From: Elusimicrobiota bacterium
Lineage (GTDB): Bacteria; Elusimicrobiota; Elusimicrobia; 2-02-FULL-39-32
Length of the DNA stretch: 64,000 bases
Assembly (NCBI GenBank): GCA_016180425.1
Contig: JACPBF010000003.1
Coordinates: forward strand, 1 to 64,000
Direction: 5' to 3'
The notes under the pieces are model-generated. The model was not told the origin of the DNA, searched no databases, and saw only the letters and a list, made by a program, of their open reading frames with translations. This document shows, one piece after another, positions 1 to 7,140 of this stretch. The position numbers and the translations under genes were made by a program. How positions within the stretch are numbered: position 1 is the first letter of the stretch; the number at the start of each line of letters is the position of its first letter.

Positions 1-64
1 TGAATCGGACAATGACTAAAAGAAGTGTTCCCAATGTTTAAATCTATGAGGATTTGATATGTAA

Positions 65-178
65 ATAGGACTTGATAAGCGCAACACTTTCAGATATGTT
101 ACCTTGAATTTTAAAGCCATCTATGCAGAGGGAGAGACGGATGAGCTGGCAAGTTGTAAGGAATACTTACAATTTTAA
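65..178 (+). other. Possible 3' remnant of an unidentified gene
   Basis: A short open stretch that ends at a TAA at 176-178 encodes a plausible-looking C-terminal peptide (it includes FKAIYAEGETDELASCKEYL). A stop at 62-64 closes it on the 5' side, so if it is coding it is either the tail of a frameshifted gene or chance. It lies directly upstream of, and partly overlaps, the Bro-N gene. No family was recognised. It does not resemble the end of cas7, which would be expected before cas4 in a subtype I-C locus. Confidence 0.2.
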
Positions 179-218
179 AAAGAGGAAGCAAGAGAGTTAT
201 GAAAAGGGAGCAATCTTA

Positions 219-1076
219 ATGCAAACAGAAACTAAAATTGCTATTTTTAAAGGAAATAAAATCAGAAGGGCATTATATCAAAACGAGTGGTGGTTTTCGG
301 TAGTAGATATTATGGAGGCTCTTACCGGAAGCGTTGATGCCGGCGCGTATTGGAGAAAGCTGAAGCAGCGGTTAAAAGAGGAGGGGGGTGAGGTCGTGAC
401 ATTTTGTCACGGACTGAAATTAGAAGCATCCGACGGTAAAAAATATGAAACTGATTGCGCCAATACGGAAGGCATATTTCGCATCATCCAATCAATTCCC
501 TCTCCCAAAGCGGAACCGTTTAAACGCTGGCTGGCGAAAGTGGGGTACGAGCGAGTGCAGGAAATAGCAAACCCTGAACTTGCGACGAAAAGGACTCGCT
601 TGATTTACAAACTTAAAGGTTATAGCGATGATTGGATTGAAAAGCGCATGCGCGGTATTGCCATCCGGGAAGAATTAACCGATGAATGGCAAAAGCGCGG
701 CGCGAAAGAAGAGAAAGATTATGAAATTTTAACTGCGCAGATATCCAAAGCCGCCTTTGGCGTTACGCCCAGCGAGTACAAGGAACTCAAAGGGTTAAAG
801 CGAGAAAATTTGCGCGATCATATGGATGACTTTGAGTTGATTTTTACCATGTTGGGTGAGCGCGCGACTACGGAGATTCACCGTAACGAAAATTCACAAG
901 GCACAAAAAAGCTTAAGTCCGATGCTCAAGCCGGCGGCGGCATTGCTGGCAATGCCCGTAAAGCTCTGGAAAAACGACTTAAAAGGCCGATTGTTTCCCA
1001 TCATAATTATTTGAAAGAAAAAGAATCACAGCTAAAATTGAGCAACAAGATCGTTAAGAATATTGATGAAATTTGA
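219..1076 (+). CDS. Bro-N domain protein (phage antirepressor-like)
   Basis: The N-terminal 100 residues match the Bro-N fold seen in phage antirepressors and baculovirus BRO proteins: a short beta-strand start, then WWFSVVDIMEAL, a charged helix region and a GIFRIIQSIPSPKAEPFKRW helix. The C-terminal half is charged and helical and of unknown role. The start at 219 is chosen because an AGGGAG-like Shine-Dalgarno sequence ends about 8 bases upstream. An in-frame ATG at 123 would add a 32-residue basic tail with no homology-like character. The stop overlaps the cas4 start by one base (TGATG), so the two are probably translated together. Function is unknown; DNA binding is inferred from the family. 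Confidence 0.65.
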   Translation: MQTETKIAIFKGNKIRRALYQNEWWFSVVDIMEALTGSVDAGAYWRKLKQRLKEEGGEVVTFCHGLKLEASDGKKYETDCANTEGIFRIIQSIPSPKAEPFKRWLAKVGYERVQEIANPELATKRTRLIYKLKGYSDDWIEKRMRGIAIREELTDEWQKRGAKEEKDYEILTAQISKAAFGVTPSEYKELKGLKRENLRDHMDDFELIFTMLGERATTEIHRNENSQGTKKLKSDAQAGGGIAGNARKALEKRLKRPIVSHHNYLKEKESQLKLSNKIVKNIDEI

Positions 1077-1705
1077 TGTATACGGACGATGACTATATTC
1101 CCCTTTCGGCGTTGCAACATTTTTTATTCTGTGAGCGGCAATGCGCGTTGATCCATATCGAGCAGATGTGGGAAGAAAATGTGTTTACGGCTGAAGGAAG
1201 GATTATGCATGAGAATGCGCATGAAGAGAAGTTTGAGACTATCGCTGGTATGCGAATCGAGCGGGGGTTGCCGTTGCGTTCGCAAACTCTTGGATTAAAT
1301 GGAAAAGCGGACGTGGTTGAGTTTCACAAAAAAGAAGACGGCAGGTGGAATCCATTCCCTGTAGAGTATAAACACGGCAAACCCAAGATCAATAATTGTG
1401 ATAAGGTTCAGCTTTGCGCTCAGGCCATCTGTCTTGAAGAGATGCTGGGGGTTAATATCCCTGCGGGCGCTCTCTTTTACGGCAAGACACGGCATCGTCT
1501 AAACGTAGAGTTCGACAATGCAGTACGTCTGGAAACCCAAAGCGCCGCTCAAAGCGTGCATGAGCTTATACGCAATGGCAAAACGCCTAAACCTGTTTAT
1601 GAAAAAAAGTGCGAGGCATGCTCCCTTCTGAATGTGTGTATGCCCAAAACTTTTGATCGCGTATTTTCGGTAACGGAGTATTTGCGGGAGTATTCAAAAG
1701 GATGA
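1076..1705 (+). CDS. cas4: CRISPR-associated exonuclease Cas4 (subtype I-C-like)
   Basis: This is a RecB-family nuclease that, in CRISPR systems, trims prespacers with Cas1-Cas2. The N-terminus IPLSALQHFLFCERQCALIH is characteristic of type I Cas4. Cys19 and Cys23 near the start and the C-terminal CEACSLLNVC cluster would form the Fe-S site. GKADVVEF and VEYKHGK carry the RecB-type Asp and E-x-K residues. The ATG at 1076 is preferred over a TTG one codon earlier. The gene appears intact at 209 residues. It overlaps the cas1 stump by ATGA, the usual cas4-cas1 order, but the cascade genes normally upstream are replaced by a Bro-N gene. With cas1 broken and cas2 absent, it has no visible adaptation partner here. 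Confidence 0.88.
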   Translation: MYTDDDYIPLSALQHFLFCERQCALIHIEQMWEENVFTAEGRIMHENAHEEKFETIAGMRIERGLPLRSQTLGLNGKADVVEFHKKEDGRWNPFPVEYKHGKPKINNCDKVQLCAQAICLEEMLGVNIPAGALFYGKTRHRLNVEFDNAVRLETQSAAQSVHELIRNGKTPKPVYEKKCEACSLLNVCMPKTFDRVFSVTEYLREYSKG

Positions 1706-1950
1706 AAAAATATCTGAATACTCTATTCGTTACGACACAGGGCGCGTATCTTTCAAAAGAAGGTGAGACTGTTGTGGTGTCGGTTGAAAGAGAAACGCGT
1801 CTGCAAGCGCCTATCCATACTCTAGGAGGCATCGTTTGTTTTGGGAATGTGATGATGAGCCGGTTCTACTTTTTGACCATCCTCTATTCGCAAATGTCGC
1901 GCCCCGCACGGGCGCGTGGATTGACAAAAATTGTGCAATTTCACATTTGA
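1702..1950 (+). pseudogene. cas1: Truncated cas1 (5' stump only)
   Basis: The first ~50 residues read as a subtype I-C Cas1 N-terminus (MKKYLNTLFVTTQGAYLSKE, then PIHTLGGIVCFGNV). Similarity stops at about base 1850. The remaining 32 codons run through spacer-like DNA and a CRISPR repeat and end by chance at 1950. Full Cas1 is about 340 residues, so all catalytic residues are lost. The structure suggests a deletion from within cas1 through cas2 and the leader into the repeat array. The start codon overlaps the cas4 stop. Confidence 0.85.
1896..1927 (+). CRISPR. Orphan subtype I-C-type CRISPR repeat (single copy)
   Basis: A 32-base unit begins GTCGCGCCCCGCACGGG and continues GCGTGGATTGAC. This matches the subtype I-C repeat style, including the GTCGC start and the GTGGATTGA tail. 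It can fold with a 7-bp stem (CGCGCCC at 1898-1904, GGGCGCG at 1910-1916). Its last bases (ACAA) deviate from the usual AAAC, as in terminal degenerate repeats. No second copy is nearby, so this is an array remnant. The ~36 bases upstream may be the last spacer. Confidence 0.75.
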
Positions 1951-1975
1951 CATAATGTAGTAAAAATACTACATT
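1947..1975 (+). promoter_or_regulatory. Promoter of the HTH/nucleotidyltransferase pair
   Basis: A perfect -35 TTGACA (1947-1952), a 17-base spacer and a -10 TACATT (1970-1975; 4 of 6 consensus) precede the ATG at 1984. Transcription would begin within a base or two of the start codon, giving a leaderless or nearly leaderless mRNA. No Shine-Dalgarno sequence is present. Confidence 0.6.
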
Positions 1976-1977
1976 AT
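1952..1977. promoter_or_regulatory. Perfect palindromic operator
   Basis: An 11-bp perfect inverted repeat (ATAATGTAGTA at 1952-1962, TACTACATTAT at 1967-1977) is separated by four A residues. It fills the promoter spacer and covers the -10 element. That position suits autorepression by the XRE-type protein encoded immediately downstream. The binding partner is inferred. Confidence 0.7.
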
Positions 1978-1983
1978 CTATAA

Positions 1984-2484
1984 ATGATACCATTCAATCA
2001 AACGGTTCTTTTGTGGCGGTTGCATAGGGGATTGGCTCAAAGCGCTTTGGCCATCAAAGCTGGCATCCCTAGATCTAACCTTTCAGATATAGAAAGAGGG
2101 AAAAAAGAGGTTTCCTTAAAAACTGTCCGCGCATTAGCGCAGAGTCTAGATTTAAAACCCGGGGTTTTAGTGGATGGAATAGGCCCCATGGAGGTAGAAA
2201 CAATTCCCTCTATGACTCGCGTCATCCTAGAACGGATAGCCGATGCCGCAGCTTTCAATAAACATCTTTCAAGCGTGCAAGAGCAAAAAATTGTAGAACA
2301 GCTTAGAGAAATTTTAAGCTCACGTTTAGAGGTTTATGGCCAGGGGCTGAGAAAGGGGAAAAAAAGGAAGCAAAAATTTTCCAGATCGTGGATTTCACTT
2401 TCCTATCTTCCCTCTTCAGTTTTAAATAGTTTAATTGAACGAGTTATAGAAAAAAAGGCTTTAAAATGGAAAAAAGACAGATAG
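1984..2484 (+). CDS. XRE-family HTH regulator, probable antitoxin-like partner
   Basis: Residues 8-60 form a Cro/CI-type helix-turn-helix (LLWRLHRGLAQSALAIKAGI, SNLSDIERGKKEVSLKTVRALAQSL). The C-terminal 90 residues are charged and not recognised; they may contact the partner. The 3' end overlaps the following nucleotidyltransferase-like gene by 19 bases, so the two form an operon. A perfect palindrome lies on the promoter, consistent with autoregulation. The arrangement resembles HTH/nucleotidyltransferase toxin-antitoxin modules (AbiE-like or MNT-type), but this assignment is inference from context. Confidence 0.7.
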   Translation: MIPFNQTVLLWRLHRGLAQSALAIKAGIPRSNLSDIERGKKEVSLKTVRALAQSLDLKPGVLVDGIGPMEVETIPSMTRVILERIADAAAFNKHLSSVQEQKIVEQLREILSSRLEVYGQGLRKGKKRKQKFSRSWISLSYLPSSVLNSLIERVIEKKALKWKKDR

Positions 2485-3086
2485 AGCGTTTCTTTCAAAT
2501 TTTATCTGGATTTGTTCCGGGAAAGTGTAGAGTAATTCTTACCGGGGCGGCAGCTGGATCCCTCTTAGGTTCGGTTCGGCTAAGCCGGGATATAGATTTT
2601 GCTATTGAGCTCTTAGGGAATCAGGATGCCTGGGAAAAGTTAGAAGCGGCCATTCGTAAAACAGAGCAGTTAACTGGAGTTCCCGCGCAATATGCTCAAG
2701 ATATTAGTCGCTGGGGGATGGTTTCTCTCTTAGATTATAAAAAACATACCACTCTGTACCGTCGTTTTAATCTTTTGGAGGTTAGAATTCTTGAGCCATC
2801 CTATTGGTCTTTAGGAAAAATATCTAGGTTTCTTGATCCAGACATTCAAGATATAATTTCTGTTTTTAAGAAGCAGAAAATTTCGCAAGACAAACTTGTA
2901 ACCATTTGGGGACGTGCCTTAAAAAACAGTCCACCATCTTCCCATTTATTTCAGTTTAGAAGACAAGCAGAAGAGTTCTTGCGAGTGTGGGGAAAATCCA
3001 TTTGGGGGCAACAATTCAATTTTGATAAAACAGTCCAACTTTTTTATAAAGAAGCTGGCATTTTCCAATTCCTTAAAACCTGGTAG
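2466..3086 (+). CDS. Nucleotidyltransferase-fold protein (DUF6036/AbiEii-like)
   Basis: The segment LTGAAAGSLLGSVRLSRDID at residues ~26-45 has the nucleotidyltransferase pattern of a glycine-rich loop followed by D-x-D (DID). Such proteins transfer a nucleotide to tRNA or protein targets in AbiEii and MenT toxins; others of this fold are housekeeping. The C-terminal 100 residues are helical and unrecognised. Translation is probably coupled to the upstream HTH gene through a 19-base overlap. It sits beside CRISPR debris, as in a defence island. A toxin role is plausible, not shown. Confidence 0.6.
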   Translation: MEKRQIERFFQILSGFVPGKCRVILTGAAAGSLLGSVRLSRDIDFAIELLGNQDAWEKLEAAIRKTEQLTGVPAQYAQDISRWGMVSLLDYKKHTTLYRRFNLLEVRILEPSYWSLGKISRFLDPDIQDIISVFKKQKISQDKLVTIWGRALKNSPPSSHLFQFRRQAEEFLRVWGKSIWGQQFNFDKTVQLFYKEAGIFQFLKTW

Positions 3087-3130
3087 CTCAACCTATTTTT
3101 AACCCCGGGTTTAAGCATGAAATAGAGTGC

Positions 3131-3886
3131 TCAATCAGTGAGTTTATAGGATTCAGCTAATTTTCTGAAAACAGAGATTGCTTTTTTTTCTTTTTTTCCT
3201 AAACGATATTGAAATCCTTGCAGATAGTCTTGGGCTTGGGAGTAGTCCCAATCAACTTTTTTTTTAAACCATTGAATCGCTTGGATTTTTTGTTCCCCGC
3301 AGGACTCTAAATTTGTCTTTAACCATTGAGCAATCAGCTCTTTAGCTTTTGAAGAAAGTTCTTTTCTAACCATCCAGCGGGCAAAAACAAATGGAAGTTT
3401 TTGCCATTTAAACCATTCATCCCCAAGGTCAGTAATGGTTTTAAAACCATTTTCAGAAATTTTTTTTAGGGCCGCGTCTCCAATATAGAGCTGGGCATCA
3501 TCCTTGTTTTTAAACCCAAGATGAAATTTCGCTTTGATTTTGTATTTTTTTTCTAAAAGAATTTTTAAAAGACAGACAGAAGTTACAGAGTGATCGCTAA
3601 GTCCAATGGTTGCATTGAAAAGAGACTGAATGGGTTTTTTGGAAAAAAGAAGAACACTTTTAGCTCGGTTTTTAACCGCTATTCCCAGCCCTGCAAGTTC
3701 CTCATAATTCTCCTCAAGTTTAAAAGAATCTACTAAGGAGATAGGTCCAGCGTCTATTTTTTTCCTTTTGGCCAATAACCCCATTTTTTTTGGGCTGCAG
3801 GGAATATATGCGAATTTTTTTAAATCTTTTTTCCAATAAAATGGAGCGCAGTTTAAATAAGGGATTTCTGCAATCTTAAAACGCAC
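3131..3886 (-). CDS. mqnA: Chorismate dehydratase MqnA (futalosine pathway)
   Basis: MqnA dehydrates chorismate to 3-enolpyruvyl-benzoate, the first step of the futalosine route to menaquinone. The protein has the periplasmic-binding-like MqnA fold: IPYLNCAPFYW near the N-terminus, GPISLVDSFKL, the IGLSDHSVTS segment, IGDAAL, and DLGDEWFKWQKLPFVFARW near residue 170-190. Length (251) is normal. The start is GTG and overlaps the end of mqnE by 11 bases. The other pathway genes (mqnB, C, D) are not in the window. Confidence 0.88.
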   Translation of the reverse strand: MRFKIAEIPYLNCAPFYWKKDLKKFAYIPCSPKKMGLLAKRKKIDAGPISLVDSFKLEENYEELAGLGIAVKNRAKSVLLFSKKPIQSLFNATIGLSDHSVTSVCLLKILLEKKYKIKAKFHLGFKNKDDAQLYIGDAALKKISENGFKTITDLGDEWFKWQKLPFVFARWMVRKELSSKAKELIAQWLKTNLESCGEQKIQAIQWFKKKVDWDYSQAQDYLQGFQYRLGKKEKKAISVFRKLAESYKLTD

Positions 3887-4961
3887 AAGTCTCTTCTTTT
3901 TTTTCTGAAATGATATTGTATAAGGCGTCTCGTTGGGCAGGCATTCTTTTTGCGGAAAGAATCAACGCTTCTAAACGTTCTTTTGCCATGGAGGAAGGGC
4001 TTTTTGCGTCCGCTGCATGCATAATTTTTTCTTCTCCAATAGTGCCGTCTAAATCATCCGCTCCAAAATTGAGCGCCATGGACGCGGTTTCTTCGCCCAT
4101 AGTAACCCAATAAGATTTTATGTGATCAAAATTATCTAGTAAAATGCGAGCAATCGCAATGGTTTTTAGATCATCAATACTTGAGGTCTGTTTTGTAGTT
4201 ACATTCCCTTTTCCCGGCTGAAAAGCAAGTGGAATAAAAGAAAGAAATCCTTTTGTTTTATCCTGCAAATCTCTTAACTTTAGCATGTGATCAATGCGTT
4301 CTTCATGGGTTTCAATATGTCCGTAAAGGAGAGTAGCATTGGAACGAATTCCTAACTTATGCGCGGTTTGGTGAATCTCTAGCCAGCGGTTCGCTCCGAT
4401 TTTAAAAGGAAAAAGAGCTTTTCTCACCCTTTCAGAAAAAACTTCAGCTCCGCCTCCGGGCAGACAGACTAACCCAGCCTCTTTAAGTTTAAGCAGAATT
4501 TCTTTTATGGAACAATGTTCTCTGCGGCTAAAAAAATCAATTTCAACCGCGGTATAGGCTTTAATTTGAAGTTGAGAAAAATTTTTATGAATGGTCTTAA
4601 CAATATTGAGATAATATTCAAAAGGCCATTCTGCATAAAGTCCCCCAACAATATGAACTTCATTGATCGCTTGGGAACATTGACTTAAGATTTCTTCCAA
4701 AGTCATGGCATAAGCATTCTCTTTATTTTTTTTTGTGGCAAAATCACAAAATTTACAAGATAGGACACAGATGTTTGTGGGATTAATTTGCCGATTGAGC
4801 ACATAGGTCACGCGTTTTCCATTCTTTTTTTCTTTAATAAAGTTAGCCATCTTGCCAATCTCTATTATTTTTTGGCATTCCATCAGTTCCAGAGCTTCTT
4901 CTTTTGAGACTCTTTCCTCCTGATTAATTTTTTCCCAAATGCGTTCAATAATATTAGTCAT
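3876..4961 (-). CDS. mqnE: Aminofutalosine synthase MqnE (radical SAM)
   Basis: This radical SAM enzyme joins 3-enolpyruvyl-benzoate to a SAM-derived adenosyl group to give aminofutalosine. The cluster motif CVLSCKFC (C-x3-C-x2-C) lies at about residue 66-73. The family-typical segments SNATLLYGHIETHEERIDH and FGADDLDGTIGEEKI follow. These favour MqnE over the related cyclase MqnC. The 361-residue length fits. It is the first gene of a two-gene operon with mqnA, the usual partner, supporting menaquinone-based respiration. Confidence 0.85.
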   Translation of the reverse strand: MTNIIERIWEKINQEERVSKEEALELMECQKIIEIGKMANFIKEKKNGKRVTYVLNRQINPTNICVLSCKFCDFATKKNKENAYAMTLEEILSQCSQAINEVHIVGGLYAEWPFEYYLNIVKTIHKNFSQLQIKAYTAVEIDFFSRREHCSIKEILLKLKEAGLVCLPGGGAEVFSERVRKALFPFKIGANRWLEIHQTAHKLGIRSNATLLYGHIETHEERIDHMLKLRDLQDKTKGFLSFIPLAFQPGKGNVTTKQTSSIDDLKTIAIARILLDNFDHIKSYWVTMGEETASMALNFGADDLDGTIGEEKIMHAADAKSPSSMAKERLEALILSAKRMPAQRDALYNIISEKKEETCAF

Positions 4962-4988
4962 AAAATTTTCAGAATCCGAAGCGTGAAT

Positions 4989-5696
4989 TTATAGGTATGA
5001 ACATTGGAGTAGATTTTGAATTTCTATTCCCTCTAGAGAATCCAGCACAACCTCTGCATTTTCCAATTCTTTTTTAGAGTAAGAATTTGTGATCGCGATG
5101 CATTTCATGCCTGCTTTTTGCGCAGCTTTTATTCCGTGTATAGAGTCCTCAATCGCGCAGCATTCCGAAGCTTTTAAAGGCCTGTTTTTAAAACGCGCCA
5201 TTTCATTCAATTTTTTAAGAGCTCTTAAGTAGCATTCTGGATCTGGTTTACCTTTTTTTATATCTTCCGCGCTGATGATCACTGAAAAATCTTGAAGGAT
5301 TTTTGCGCTTTTTAAGATGGTTTTGATTTCATTTTTTAATGCGCCTGAAACTACAGCTAACCTATAGTTTTTTTTGTGTTTATTCACAAAGGAAACAACC
5401 CCTGGGAAAATGCGCAAACGATTTTTTATAGTTTTTTTATAATACGCGGCTTTTCTGGCAATGAGTTCTTTTATGCGGCTTTTGCTAACTTTTTGTTTGT
5501 GGAGTCTTAGCGCCTCTTGAAAACAGGAACGGTCGTCCATGGCAAGGTATTTTTCAAAGTAATCTTTTTTTGTAAGAGGAATCCCTTCTTCTTTTAAAAC
5601 TTTTTGAAAGAGTTCTAAATGAATGGGTTCATCATCTGCGATTACTCCATTGCAATCAAAAAGAATCGCGTGGATTAGATGTTTTCTTTTTTCCAC
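4989..5696 (-). CDS. HAD-superfamily phosphatase/phosphoglucomutase-like protein
   Basis: The fold is that of beta-phosphoglucomutase-like HAD hydrolases: LFDCNGVIADDEP at the N-terminus (nucleophile Asp14), a helical cap, VVSGAL (motif II), KKGKPDPECYL (motif III) and CCAIEDSIHGIKAA (motif IV). The second motif I acid, normally Asp at +2, is Asn16. That alters or lowers phosphatase chemistry, although HAD subfamilies with an N at this place exist. The 5' end overlaps the upstream peroxiredoxin-like gene by 22 bases. Substrate unknown. Confidence 0.78.
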   Translation of the reverse strand: MEKRKHLIHAILFDCNGVIADDEPIHLELFQKVLKEEGIPLTKKDYFEKYLAMDDRSCFQEALRLHKQKVSKSRIKELIARKAAYYKKTIKNRLRIFPGVVSFVNKHKKNYRLAVVSGALKNEIKTILKSAKILQDFSVIISAEDIKKGKPDPECYLRALKKLNEMARFKNRPLKASECCAIEDSIHGIKAAQKAGMKCIAITNSYSKKELENAEVVLDSLEGIEIQNLLQCSYL

Positions 5697-6217
5697 TTAA
5701 TGGTGCAACCAATCGCAAAGGTTTCTGGTTCTTTTATTGGTTTGCCAGAAAGCAGGGAATTGAGCGCCTCTCTTAAATAGGTTCGTGTTACTTTTTTCGG
5801 CTCTTGCCAGTTATCGTCAATTTTTCCGATATATTGGAGTTCTCTTTTTTGGTCAAAAAGAAAAATCTGCGGGGTATGAGTTGCCCCATAATTTTTAGCC
5901 ACGCTTTGAGAATCATCCCTTAAATAAAGAAAATTAAATTTTTTTTCCTGAGCTCTCTTTTTCATATTTTCAAAATTGTCTTCCGGATAGGTTGTAGAGT
6001 CATTAGAATTAATCGCTACAACCTGCACTCCTTTGTCAGCATAATCTTTTTGAAGCGCAATGATTCGATCCTCATAGGCTTGCACATAAGGGCAATGGTT
6101 GCAGGAGAAAATAAGAATCAGAGCTTTTTTATCTTTTAAATCTTCCAGGGAATAGTTTTTTCCATCTACTCCTGTCAAATTAAAATCAATCGCTTTTGCG
6201 CCCAGTGTAGGGGTCAT
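5675..6217 (-). CDS. Thioredoxin-fold peroxiredoxin-like protein (AhpC/TSA group)
   Basis: The protein has the PRX-like layout: GAKAIDFNLTGVDGKNYSL, then IFSCNHCPYVQAYEDRI with a C-x-x-C redox pair (CNHC) at about residue 39-42, AINSND, and THTPQIFLFD with the cis-Pro of the thioredoxin fold. Such proteins are thiol-disulphide reductases or peroxidases, probably cytoplasmic as no signal peptide is seen. A clear GGGAGGAAAG Shine-Dalgarno sequence precedes the ATG at 6217. It is co-transcribed with the HAD gene, which it overlaps. Confidence 0.8.
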   Translation of the reverse strand: MTPTLGAKAIDFNLTGVDGKNYSLEDLKDKKALILIFSCNHCPYVQAYEDRIIALQKDYADKGVQVVAINSNDSTTYPEDNFENMKKRAQEKKFNFLYLRDDSQSVAKNYGATHTPQIFLFDQKRELQYIGKIDDNWQEPKKVTRTYLREALNSLLSGKPIKEPETFAIGCTIKWKKENI

Positions 6218-6327
6218 TTAGCTTTCCTCCCAATTTTAAATTGTTTTTTATTTAGAAAGCCCAGTAAACTATTGAGTTAAAACGCAGCGCAACATTCTAA
6301 AAAATTATTTTATTGCAGCCATCTATT

Positions 6328-6395
6328 TAGTTTCTGCACTGAAAGTCTCAAAATCCTTGCATCTCGTAACGAAAGCACTTTCAGTGCAGAAACTA
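6328..6395. repeat. Perfect 19-bp inverted repeat with 30-base loop
   Basis: TAGTTTCTGCACTGAAAGT at 6328-6346 is exactly complementary to 6377-6395. The right arm contains the stop codon of the minus-strand CsgG-like gene. No U-tract follows on either strand, so it is not a classical terminator. It could be an mRNA 3'-end stabilising hairpin or a REP/MITE-like element. Confidence 0.75.
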
Positions 6396-6989
6396 TTTAG
6401 ATTCATTGATCACTTTTGCGATCGCATCCGCAGACTGGTTTAAAGAAGAGCTTAAATTCTTAAATGGATAGAACATATTGACATTATTAGCTTCAACTTC
6501 TTTTGAGCAGACCACCCGGGCAGACTCTATTTCTACTAAACGAAAGGTGATCAGAGTTTTTACAAAGGGCAATCTAAACCAGTGGCGGCCATATTGGTTA
6601 ATGCTCCCCATCAGGATTGCTTGAGCCCCTAAAACTTTCCCCATATTGACCGCAGTCTCGTTTTCTACAGCTCCGCTTGTTTGCAGCTTTTGTTCTTTCA
6701 GCAAGTTTTCTAACTCCTGCCTTTCTATAATTTGGAAGCGGGGGTTAGAACTTAGACGCGCAATAATTTTTTCTTGCAGTTCCAAGGATGGAGCTGGGAA
6801 TTTGTCAATTGAATATTTGTTGGTTCTTGAATCTTTAAAAGGGAATATGGCGATCCGCGTGATTTGAGGCGCAATCGTCGCTGTTTTGTTAGGAAATATT
6901 TTAGTGCTTCTCCAATAACAGCCTTGTTCCAAAAGAATGAGGCAAACCGCACTTAAAAGTCCTAAAATTTTGAACCACTGTTTTTTCAT
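6393..6989 (-). CDS. CsgG-like secreted protein, possible lipoprotein
   Basis: After a signal-peptide-like N-terminus (MKKQWFKILGLLSAVCLILL followed by EQGC) comes a CsgG/FlgO-like domain: ITRIAIFPFKD, LQEKIIARLSSNPRFQIIERQELENLLKEQ, VNMGKVLGAQAILMGSINQYG and a C-terminal strand segment. Such domains sit in the outer-membrane or periplasmic part of assembly and export complexes. Cys at EQGC may be lipidated, but Glu at -3 is atypical for a lipobox. The ATG at 6989 is preferred over one at 7025 that would put extra residues before the signal peptide. It is divergent from the cold-shock gene. Confidence 0.62.
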   Translation of the reverse strand: MKKQWFKILGLLSAVCLILLEQGCYWRSTKIFPNKTATIAPQITRIAIFPFKDSRTNKYSIDKFPAPSLELQEKIIARLSSNPRFQIIERQELENLLKEQKLQTSGAVENETAVNMGKVLGAQAILMGSINQYGRHWFRLPFVKTLITFRLVEIESARVVCSKEVEANNVNMFYPFKNLSSSLNQSADAIAKVINESK

Positions 6990-7036
6990 AATTTTTTCAC
7001 CATAAAATTTAATAAATTTTAGCATGAGGAAACTCG

Positions 7037-7065
7037 TTGCGATATTATACTATATCTGCTATAAT
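7037..7065 (+). promoter_or_regulatory. Promoter of the cold-shock gene
   Basis: -35 TTGCGA (7037-7042), a 17-base spacer and a perfect -10 TATAAT (7060-7065) lie 75 bases before the csp start codon. This gives a 5' leader of about 70 bases, in keeping with cold-shock genes. An ATTATA at 7044-7049 could serve as the -10 of the divergent gene. Confidence 0.65.
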
Positions 7066-7140
7066 TCATATGCCTTAGCAAAGCCGGATCTCAAATTTAA
7101 AGAGATTTGAAATTTACAGATTCAAAAGGAGTCGTTAGCA

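Noticed and set aside
3087-3130. Bidirectional terminator between the convergent genes
   Set aside because: Only a short AACCCCGGGTT-like dyad is present, without a useful stem or T-run on both sides.
6920-6989. Confident lipoprotein call for the CsgG-like protein
   Set aside because: Glu precedes Gln-Gly-Cys at -3, which does not fit the lipobox consensus.
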